Position numbers and translations under genes: made by a program. Shown here in pieces: positions 1 through 5,161 of a stretch of 10,080 nucleotides of DNA; position 1 is the first letter of the stretch, and every line of letters starts with the position of its first letter. Source of the stretch: Candidatus Hydrogenedentota bacterium (lineage in GTDB: Bacteria > Hydrogenedentota > Hydrogenedentia > Hydrogenedentales > SLHB01); the NCBI GenBank assembly GCA_003557825.1, contig PWNM01000013.1:1-10080 (forward strand). The letters run 5' to 3'. Under the pieces are notes generated by a model that saw only the letters and a list, made by a program, of their open reading frames with translations, was not told the origin of the DNA and made no database searches.

Positions 1-1
1 C

Positions 2-832
2 CCGGTTTTGGCCGATTGCGATGTAGACGCTGCCGACCTGCATCTGTTGCTGGAGCCCGAAGTGCGGGAGACCCACCGATTCTATGCGGGCCATGAGGCG
101 GTCATTCGCCAGAAGGATTGTATCGGTTGCGGCGCATGCTTGGCTCATTGCCGCTTTGGCGCCGTTCGCATGCATGGCAAACAGGCTGGCGAGGCAGTAT
201 TTTCCATCGATCCTATTGCTTGCGAAGGTTGTGGCGTCTGTGTGCGTTTTTGCCCCGAGCAGGCCATCGATTTTCCCGAGGCGCTCTGCGGCGAATGGAT
301 GATATCCAATACGCGGGTCGGTCCAATGGTCCACGCCCGTTTGGGCGTGGCAGCGGAAAACTCGGGCAAACTTGTGTCGACGGTGCGACAGGAGGCTCGC
401 CATCAGGCCGAAATAACAGGCCGCTCGCTCGTATTGGTCGATGGTCCCCCGGGAATTGGTTGTCCAGTTATTGCATCGGTTACGGGAGCGACGGCGGTAC
501 TCATTGTCACGGAGCCCACGGTATCCGGCGTACACGATCTCGAACGCACCTTGGCGCTGACCCGTCATTTTAGAATCCCGACGCTGGTTTGCGTCAACAA
601 GTGGGATCTGAACCCCGGTAAAACCTGCCATATCGAAGAGTCTGCCCGGAAGTTGGGAGCCCTGATCGCCGGTCGGATTGGCTACGATCCCGGCGTCACC
701 CATGCCCAGATGAGGGCCCTGAGCCTTGTGGAAACCGATACGCTCGCCGCCGCCGATGTCCATACCCTGTGGAACACCGTCGTTTCGCAGTTAACCACAT
801 TATCACCAACGGAAGGATATGCCCACATATGA
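2..832 (+). CDS. MinD-superfamily P-loop ATPase with inserted 2[4Fe-4S] ferredoxin domain (5'-truncated by window edge)
   Basis: The frame is already open at base 2, and the first residues (LADCDVDAADLHLLLEP) match the interior of MinD/Mrp-like ATPases just after the P-loop. The start codon and Walker A motif therefore lie upstream of the window. Counting from the TTG at base 8, two CxxCxxCxxxC clusters (C38/C41/C44/C48 and C72/C75/C78/C82, the second followed by P) form an inserted bacterial ferredoxin domain for two [4Fe-4S] clusters. They are followed by the deviant Walker B region VLVDGPPGIGCPV and an NKWD-like base-recognition motif. This architecture is known as the COG1149 type, predicted cytosolic ATPases that often occur in pairs beside NifX-like proteins. 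A role in assembling or inserting Fe-S or Mo/Fe clusters is inferred; no substrate is established. The stop codon overlaps the start of the next gene, which implies coupled translation. Confidence 0.88.
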   Translation, partial: PVLADCDVDAADLHLLLEPEVRETHRFYAGHEAVIRQKDCIGCGACLAHCRFGAVRMHGKQAGEAVFSIDPIACEGCGVCVRFCPEQAIDFPEALCGEWMISNTRVGPMVHARLGVAAENSGKLVSTVRQEARHQAEITGRSLVLVDGPPGIGCPVIASVTGATAVLIVTEPTVSGVHDLERTLALTRHFRIPTLVCVNKWDLNPGKTCHIEESARKLGALIAGRIGYDPGVTHAQMRALSLVETDTLAAADVHTLWNTVVSQLTTLSPTEGYAHI

Positions 833-1167
833 TTATCGCCGTACCCATTTCAAACGGTCGTTTGTCGATGCATTTTGGCCATTGCGATGCCTTTGCCTTG
901 TTCGATGTGAATGCCGAAACCCAAAGCATTCGCAATCGGAAGGACGTGGACGCTCCCGATCATCAACCGGGTCTGCTTCCGCCTTGGCTCGCCGAGCAAG
1001 GCGCGAACATGATCCTCGCCGGTGGCATGGGGCAACGCGCTCAGATGCTGTTTCAGCAACAAGGCATTGACGTCGTACTCGGCGCTTCCTCCGAAACGCC
1101 TGAGCAATTGGTCAAAGCGCTTCTGGCGGGCACGCTCGAAACGGGAGCCAATATCTGCGACCATTGA
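829..1167 (+). CDS. NifX/NifB-family predicted Fe-Mo cluster-binding protein
   Basis: This 112-residue protein begins MIIAVPISNGRLSMHFGHCDAF, with the HFGHC signature of the dinitrogenase iron-molybdenum cofactor biosynthesis (NifX/NafY/C-terminal NifB) fold. It ends in the family-typical CDH. The length fits a single stand-alone domain. The ATG at 829 is chosen over an upstream in-frame ATG (769) because the family starts at MIIAVP and because a GGAAGGA ribosome binding site lies at 811-817, 11 bases upstream. The ATG overlaps the TGA of the ATPase gene (ATGA), a classic coupling arrangement. Known relatives bind Fe-S or FeMo-cofactor precursors, but nothing here shows nitrogenase. A role as a metal-cluster carrier working with the neighbouring ferredoxin ATPase is an inference. 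Its last 115 bases overlap, antisense, the 3' end of the lipoprotein gene on the other strand. Confidence 0.88.
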   Translation: MIIAVPISNGRLSMHFGHCDAFALFDVNAETQSIRNRKDVDAPDHQPGLLPPWLAEQGANMILAGGMGQRAQMLFQQQGIDVVLGASSETPEQLVKALLAGTLETGANICDH

Positions 1168-1721
1168 TGCCCGTCCCGTGGGCCGTCGACAAAAATGACG
1201 TCATGCGGCCTTCTACCCGTGGGAAACTCGAGGCGGAGGTATTGGTCTTCTTCTATGGACACCGGAAAGGGGCCGGCTTTGGCCCATCGCGGACCGCTGT
1301 ACCGGTTGCTCCACCGGATATACAGCGTATGGGTTCCGGGCGGAATGTTGCCGAATGAAAAGGCGCCATCGGCATCGATGGACGCCTTCAACAGCAATTC
1401 GGTTCCTGGTCCTCTGGCGTCGTCGACACCCAGTGTCCAGTTCTCGGGGTAGTACTGATGGCGTTTAATCGCATGATCCCCATCGGGCAATATGAGCTCG
1501 GCCGGTCCATCAAGACCAACGGTGTCGTAATGCTCTTCAAGAAGCAAAAACGCGGTTCCGTGTAACCCCCCCGTTCCGCTATAGGGAAAGGGCAAGCTCT
1601 TCCACGAGTCATTGGTTCGCTCAAACTCGACCAGCTGACCGCGAAAGCCCGTCGTTGTCCGACAACCCAGTGCGGCCCATGCCAGTATGCCAACGGTTAG
1701 AATCGTTAGTCCATAGCGCAT
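1053..1721 (-). CDS. Small putative lipoprotein with a carboxypeptidase-regulatory-like beta-sandwich domain
   Basis: The 222-residue product begins MRYGLTILTVGILAWAALGC. This is a short basic n-region, a hydrophobic stretch and a lipobox-like ALGC with the acylation Cys at residue 20, so it is probably an outer-membrane or periplasmic lipoprotein. Residues near 110-165 contain DADGAFSFGNIPPGTHTLYI, a signature of carboxypeptidase-regulatory-like or SpaA-type beta-sandwich modules, followed by RW/W-rich strands. I do not recognise a more specific family and assign no function. The ATG is preceded by TGAGGA on the minus strand about 9 bases upstream. The last ~38 codons are antisense to the nifX-like gene. 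These residues look unstructured and may be a read-through tail rather than conserved sequence. The gene is divergent from the TPR lipoprotein gene at 1902. Confidence 0.7.
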   Translation of the reverse strand: MRYGLTILTVGILAWAALGCRTTTGFRGQLVEFERTNDSWKSLPFPYSGTGGLHGTAFLLLEEHYDTVGLDGPAELILPDGDHAIKRHQYYPENWTLGVDDARGPGTELLLKASIDADGAFSFGNIPPGTHTLYIRWSNRYSGPRWAKAGPFPVSIEEDQYLRLEFPTGRRPHDVIFVDGPRDGHQWSQILAPVSSVPARSALTNCSGVSEEAPSTTSMPCC

Positions 1722-1755
1722 TGCAGTATCCTCACGTGATAGGTGGTCCTACTGG

Positions 1756-1785
1756 ATTATACGTTCGGCGGAGGAAAAGGTTCAT
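1756..1785 (-). promoter_or_regulatory. Candidate sigma-70 promoter for the minus-strand lipoprotein
   Basis: Read on the minus strand there is a perfect TATAAT (plus-strand 1756-1761). It is preceded at an 18-base spacing by a weak -35 (ATGAAC, 1780-1785). Transcription would begin near 1749, leaving a leader of about 28 bases that carries the TGAGGA ribosome binding site. The poor -35 keeps this tentative. Confidence 0.35.
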
Positions 1786-1901
1786 TCCTTTGGGCGATGT
1801 AGCCTAGCCCATTTCATGTCGGCAACTTGTATTACTGCTCCAAAGATTGGACAATAGGCGGGGTTGTACCCGTTAAAAGCTGCGAAAAGGAACCACGACA
1901 G

Positions 1902-3038
1902 ATGATGCGAACCACACATTTCTTAGGGACCCTGCTGGCCGGATTGGGCCTGGTTGTCATGGGATGCGCTACCACCGGAGGGCGCACGGATGCCTTGCAT
2001 GAAGCAGCCGAACCTGCCTATTCGCTGCGTACCATCGGCGACGGCATGACCGTGGACGTATCGCCCGCCGGTTCAACCATCCGCTTTGGCGGTTGGGTCG
2101 GGCGCGCCGTAGGTACCACCGTCGATGTCACCGTCGATACGCGCCATCGCCGCCGGGTGGCCGAAGTGCTCGATGACCTCGACACCGATGCCGTCGTGGA
2201 CGAACGGTTCGCCGCTGCCCTCGAAACCGCCCTCGACGGCCGAATCAACCGGGTCGTGCCCCTGGGCTCCATAGCCGGCTACCACCATGCCCGCGACGCC
2301 CAACAGGCGCGGCTAGAGGGACTTCATCGGTCGGGCTACGACGCCGTCTTGGATGTGGGCGTGCAATATGGCCTCTACGGCCCCGAGACCCTGTTTGCCA
2401 TGCAAACCGTGGTGCAACTCTACGATACGGCCACCGGCCGCCGACACTGGCGCGATACCTTGCTCGTTGTGCCCGGACCCGCCCTGGCCGACGAACGGCT
2501 TCTCGAAGTCACCAGCCGGGTCGGGTTCGGAACCGACCGGGTTGTCCCCAATTTCCGGGGCGGACTCACGGTGAACCCCGAGGCCGTCGACGAATGGTAC
2601 GAAGACGATCCGGACCTCCTGCGCAATCGGTTTGAAGAAGCCCTCGACCTGTCCATCGCCGCCCTGCTCTCGGCTCTGCAACTCGAGGAAAGCCCCCTCG
2701 GCGAATACGCCCTCGCCCGAAATGCCATGGCCGCTCGCAACCGCGACGAAGCCGACGAACTGTTTGCCCGGGCCCTCGTCCTCGACCCCGATTTCATCGA
2801 GGCCCGCTTGGCCCGGGCCGTCAACGCCGGCAAAGACGGCCGCGTCGACGAGGCCATCGCTCTAACCGAAGCCCTCCTTGACGATCACCCCGACTACGGC
2901 CCTGCCCTGCGTAATCTTGCCTGGTGGCACGCCGTCTCCAATCGCGACCCCGCCGCTGCCCGCCCCTACTACAACCAAGCCCTCGCCCTCGGCATGCGCC
3001 CCTCACGCTCTATCGAACGGGTCTTGGAGCGGGAGTGA
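1902..3038 (+). CDS. Putative lipoprotein with C-terminal TPR-like repeats, function unknown
   Basis: The 378-residue product starts at tandem ATGs (MMRTTHFLGTLLAGLGLVVMGC). A signal peptide ends in a VMGC lipobox, so it is predicted to be lipid-anchored outside the cytoplasmic membrane. An AAAGGA about 10 bases upstream supports 1902. A longer reading from a TTG at 1827 would bury the signal peptide and is rejected. The middle region (roughly residues 60-260) is an unrecognised alpha/beta domain containing YDAVLDVGVQYGLYG and a VVQLYDTATGRRHW strand. Such patterns occur in periplasmic LPP20/CsgG-like lipoproteins, but I cannot assign it to them. The last ~110 residues have TPR-like spacing (ARNRDEADELFARALVLDP, then GRVDEAIALTEALLDDHPDY, then DPAAARPYYNQALALG), suggesting a protein-binding scaffold. 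The 3' half is very rich in GCC/GAC/CTC codons, more so than the genes downstream. A diverging gene lies 180 bp upstream. Confidence 0.82.
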   Translation: MMRTTHFLGTLLAGLGLVVMGCATTGGRTDALHEAAEPAYSLRTIGDGMTVDVSPAGSTIRFGGWVGRAVGTTVDVTVDTRHRRRVAEVLDDLDTDAVVDERFAAALETALDGRINRVVPLGSIAGYHHARDAQQARLEGLHRSGYDAVLDVGVQYGLYGPETLFAMQTVVQLYDTATGRRHWRDTLLVVPGPALADERLLEVTSRVGFGTDRVVPNFRGGLTVNPEAVDEWYEDDPDLLRNRFEEALDLSIAALLSALQLEESPLGEYALARNAMAARNRDEADELFARALVLDPDFIEARLARAVNAGKDGRVDEAIALTEALLDDHPDYGPALRNLAWWHAVSNRDPAAARPYYNQALALGMRPSRSIERVLERE

Positions 3039-3057
3039 GAACGGTGAACGATAGCGC

Positions 3058-3894
3058 ATGGTAGATGAAAGCATGAGCACCCCTGGGAACGCCGACGTCC
3101 CCGTCGGCACGACACCACCACAGGCCGACGGGGACGTCGTTGCACCCAAAGCCGACGAGGACGTCGGCGCTCCCAGGGATGACGCTCCCAGGGGGTGGTA
3201 TTCGCGGGGCTATTTGCCCCACTGCGACGCGCCGCATCTTATCCAGTCCATCACTTACCGCCTTGCCGATAGCCTTCCGCAGGCGAAGCTGGCGGCGCTA
3301 CGGGAGGAACTGGAGCATTTGCCGGAAAAGCAGCGGGAGATTGAGCGCCGCAAGCGCATCGAGGAATGGCTTGATGCCGGTATGGGCTGCTGCGCGCTAG
3401 CTAACCCCGATGTTGCGCGGTATGTTCAAAATAGCTTCCTCCATTTCCACGGCGAACGCTACCACCTCCACGCTTGGTGCATCATGCCCAACCATGTCCA
3501 TGTGTTGATCGAGCCCTTGATCGATCTCGCCACCATTGTGCGGGGGTGGAAATCCTTTACCGCGCGCTGGATATTGGCAAGAAACGCGCAACTTGCGTTG
3601 AACATCCCCAATGCGCATCAACTTTGGATGCGGGAGTATTGGGATCGCTACATTCGTGACGCTGGGCATTACCAAAGAGCTGTAGAATACATTCATCACA
3701 ATCCCGTGAAAGCCGGACTCTGCTGCGTTGCAGAGGAATGGCCGTGGTCTAGCGCCTTTCCTGGGAACGCCGACGTCCCCGTCGGCATCGATAGGAATGA
3801 TGCCGACGGGGACGTCGGCGTTCCCAGGGATGACGGGGACGTCGGCGTTCCCAGGGATGACGAGGGCGGCGGCCATCCCAGGAGTTCTATATGA
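3058..3894 (+). CDS. REP-associated tyrosine transposase (RAYT, Y1_Tnp/HUH family) with REP-encoded N- and C-terminal extensions
   Basis: The conserved core runs from about residue 46 (GWYSRGYLPHCDAPHLIQSI) to about 233 (EEWPWSSA). It has the HUH metal-binding motif in MPNHVHVLIEP (H146 and H148) and the catalytic-tyrosine motif YIHHNPVKAGL (Y211), both diagnostic of RAYT proteins of the IS200/IS605-related Y1 family. These single-strand endonucleases recognise and move REP palindromes. No frameshift or internal stop is seen, so the protein may be active. The ~45 residues at each end are translated REP DNA (PGNADVPVG in one orientation, ADGDVGVPRD in the other). No in-frame start exists between the 5' REPs and the core, so translation must begin at 3058 or 3073, neither with a strong ribosome binding site. 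It sits 19 bp after the TPR gene and 49 bp before the permease gene. Confidence 0.88.
   Translation: MVDESMSTPGNADVPVGTTPPQADGDVVAPKADEDVGAPRDDAPRGWYSRGYLPHCDAPHLIQSITYRLADSLPQAKLAALREELEHLPEKQREIERRKRIEEWLDAGMGCCALANPDVARYVQNSFLHFHGERYHLHAWCIMPNHVHVLIEPLIDLATIVRGWKSFTARWILARNAQLALNIPNAHQLWMREYWDRYIRDAGHYQRAVEYIHHNPVKAGLCCVAEEWPWSSAFPGNADVPVGIDRNDADGDVGVPRDDGDVGVPRDDEGGGHPRSSI
3082..3184 (+). repeat. 5' REP cassette (forward unit, 15-bp spacer, two inverted units)
   Basis: The cassette contains a forward REP unit at 3082-3108 (CCTGGGAAC then a 7-bp stem GCCGACG/CGTCGGC around TCCC). After a 15-bp spacer come two units in reverse orientation at a 27-bp period. The first (3124-3150) has only its stem side intact. 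The second (3151-3177) has the stem GCCGACG/CGTCGGC around AGGA and ends CTCCCAGG. GATGACG closes the cassette. All units are multiples of three bases and remain open in the transposase frame. The layout matches the 3' cassette at 3760-3862 base for base in length. Confidence 0.85.
3760..3862 (+). repeat. 3' REP cassette (forward unit, 15-bp spacer, two inverted units)
   Basis: A forward unit at 3760-3786 is identical over 27 bp to the 5' one. A 15-bp spacer follows, then an inverted unit at 3802-3828 and a second inverted unit at 3829-3855 that repeats it at a 27-bp period (its first stem arm is degraded to GATGACG). GATGACG closes the cassette. The forward and first reverse units form a perfect 30-bp inverted repeat, 3760-3789 with 3799-3828, around a 9-base loop. 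Aligned without gaps to the 5' cassette I count about 80 of 103 identical bases, nearly all differences lying in the spacer and the middle unit. It encodes the transposase C-terminal tail. Confidence 0.87.
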
Positions 3895-3943
3895 CCGAAA
3901 CCGACCAGATGGAGGTTATCTTCATCAGACCGATTGGAGACCA

Positions 3944-4849
3944 ATGAAGCGTTTGAGTTCGGTGTTCGTGGCGTTGGCGGCGTTGTGCTGGGGGCTATCG
4001 GGGGGAATCGGCGGGATTCTCATGGCCGAAGGCTGGGATGCCTTCGTAGTGTCGTTTTACCGGGGCGCGATCGGATTGGTGTTTGTGCTCGTCTGGCTCG
4101 CGGTGCGCCCCCACGGCAGCGGACTGGCCAATCGTCGGCTATGGTTTTGGTCGGCCATTGCCGGCGTGGGCGTGGCGGGCAACTTCTCCTTTTATTTCGT
4201 CAGCATTGCGGAAGGCAGCGTCGCGGTAGCGGCGACCCTGATGTACTGCGCACCGGTGTTCGTCTATCTCGTGTCCTTTACGCTCAAGCTCGAACGCCCC
4301 ACGCTGTTCAAGTGGGCCGCTATCGCACTGGTAATGGTTGGCGTCGTGCTGCTCACAGGCATCTACGAGATTGGAGCAGGGGACGTCACGCCGATTGCCG
4401 CCGGCGCGGGGTTGCTCTCCGGCCTGTCCTATGCCCTATTCATATTCGGCTTCAAGTATGCGGCGCCTCACGGAAGCCCGCAAGCGATTCTTGTGATCGC
4501 CTTCGCGGTCCTCGCTGCCATACTTATCGGGCTGGGCGACACCGATCAGGCCGTGGCCGTGCTGAGCACGTCGCGCTGGCCGCTGTTTGTGGTGTTGGGG
4601 ACGCTCGGTGCGGGATTGTCGTTCATTTTCTATATCGTTGGTCTGAACCACACCGCGCCGGCCGTGGCGTCTATTGTGGCCATGGTCGAGCCTGTGACGG
4701 CATCGTTATTCGGCGTCGTAGTCTTGAATGAAAGCCTGGCCGCATTACAAATCCTCGGCATGGGCCTGATTTTGGTCACCGTGACCACGCTGAGCGCCTA
4801 TTCGAGCGCTCAAAAGGAGCCTCTTGCGACCATACCGGTTGCTGAGTAG
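3944..4849 (+). CDS. EamA/DMT-superfamily transporter (drug/metabolite permease)
   Basis: The 301-residue protein (MKRLSSVFVALAALCWGLSG at the start) is almost entirely hydrophobic, with about ten membrane segments in two homologous halves. The N-terminal AALCWGLSGGIGGIL and the mid-protein SVAVAATLMYCAPVF, followed by the C-terminal half ending TAPAVASIVAMVEPVTASLFGVVVLNE, are typical of tandem EamA domains in the inner membrane. Family members export or exchange small metabolites, amino acids or drugs; the substrate cannot be read from sequence. The start at 3944 is preceded by GGAGA at 3936-3940 and matches the family N-terminus. The frame is open further upstream to 3728, but that part only translates REP DNA and is not used. 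It follows the transposase by 49 bp. The palindromic REP cassette between them could limit read-through. The gene-free stretch after it suggests it ends its transcription unit. Confidence 0.9.
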   Translation: MKRLSSVFVALAALCWGLSGGIGGILMAEGWDAFVVSFYRGAIGLVFVLVWLAVRPHGSGLANRRLWFWSAIAGVGVAGNFSFYFVSIAEGSVAVAATLMYCAPVFVYLVSFTLKLERPTLFKWAAIALVMVGVVLLTGIYEIGAGDVTPIAAGAGLLSGLSYALFIFGFKYAAPHGSPQAILVIAFAVLAAILIGLGDTDQAVAVLSTSRWPLFVVLGTLGAGLSFIFYIVGLNHTAPAVASIVAMVEPVTASLFGVVVLNESLAALQILGMGLILVTVTTLSAYSSAQKEPLATIPVAE

Positions 4850-5073
4850 GGCATGGTTAATCGGGGTAACCCGACCGGATTTGTTCCCCTCAAGGGTTCT
4901 GTGCATCCATCCTGACCAATCCTGCATTGGGAGCACTACGGAAGGACTACGACCGAGTACGGCGCGGGCGGCGCGGGGTAACCGTTCCGTTGCCATTCCA
5001 GACCGGCACTCCCAATCGGTGCGATACCGCAGCTCTTATGAACAAATAAACTATTATCGACCTTCCGGGTATA
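4850..5073. other. Gene-free stretch after the permease gene
   Basis: I find no credible gene in 4850-5161. The first part holds a short TCGGG/CCCGA hairpin (4861-4874) without a T-run, then the 78-bp repeat copy. The GC-rich part around 4955-4985 changes abruptly to AT-rich sequence from about 5035, where the promoter lies. Open frames on either strand here are short, low in conserved pattern and overlap the repeat. Confidence 0.6.
4870..4947 (+). repeat. 78-bp dispersed repeat, copy A
   Basis: This segment aligns without gaps to 7589-7666. I count 60 of 78 identical bases (about 77%), including identical blocks at the left end (CCCGACCGGATTTGT), centre (GGTTCTGTGCA) and right end (CTACGGAAGGAC). 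The right block contains a ribosome-binding-site-like GGAAGGA, but no gene follows it directly in this copy. The pair flanks the PASTA-FGE gene in direct orientation, 2.7 kb apart. Confidence 0.75.
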
Positions 5074-5102
5074 TTGACAAAACACAGTATTATTTGTAAA
5101 AT
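5074..5102 (+). promoter_or_regulatory. Sigma-70-type promoter of the PASTA-FGE gene
   Basis: A consensus -35 TTGACA (5074-5079) and a near-consensus -10 TAAAAT (5097-5102) are separated by exactly 17 bases within a locally AT-rich tract. Transcription would start near 5109, giving a leader of roughly 50 bases before the ATG at 5162. That leader contains the strong GGAGG ribosome binding site at 5148-5152. I see no obvious operator or riboswitch fold in the leader. Confidence 0.65.
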
Positions 5103-5161
5103 GAGGGACATATGGCATTTACTGATGTAGCCAAGGTTGATACCCCTGGAGGCGGGTTCCC

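Noticed and set aside
1827..1901. Upstream TTG start for the TPR lipoprotein
   Set aside because: It would place 25 polar residues before a clear lipoprotein signal peptide. The tandem ATG at 1902 has an AAAGGA upstream.
2420..2857. Long minus-strand open frame within the TPR lipoprotein gene
   Set aside because: It is Ser/Arg/Ala-rich low-complexity translation typical of the antisense of GC-rich coding DNA.
3082..3862. Possible CRISPR array from the repeated ~27-bp units
   Set aside because: The units occur in both orientations, the reverse units abut without spacers, and they bracket a RAYT gene. This is REP/BIME architecture, not CRISPR.
3397..3876. Minus-strand open frame opposite the transposase containing PGNADVPV repeats
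   Set aside because: It is the antisense of the transposase and the REP palindromes. It contains no family motif, while the plus strand has HUH and tyrosine motifs.
3728..3943. Longer N-terminus for the EamA transporter
   Set aside because: The extension only translates REP palindromes and lies in the transposase gene. The ATG at 3944 has a GGAGA ribosome binding site and matches the family N-terminus.
4861..4874. Short TCGGG/CCCGA hairpin as a terminator of the permease gene
   Set aside because: The stem is only five base pairs and no T-run follows.
4824..5099. Plus-strand open frame between the permease and PASTA genes
   Set aside because: It overlaps the permease end and repeat copy A, has no ribosome binding site and no conserved pattern, and runs through the promoter.
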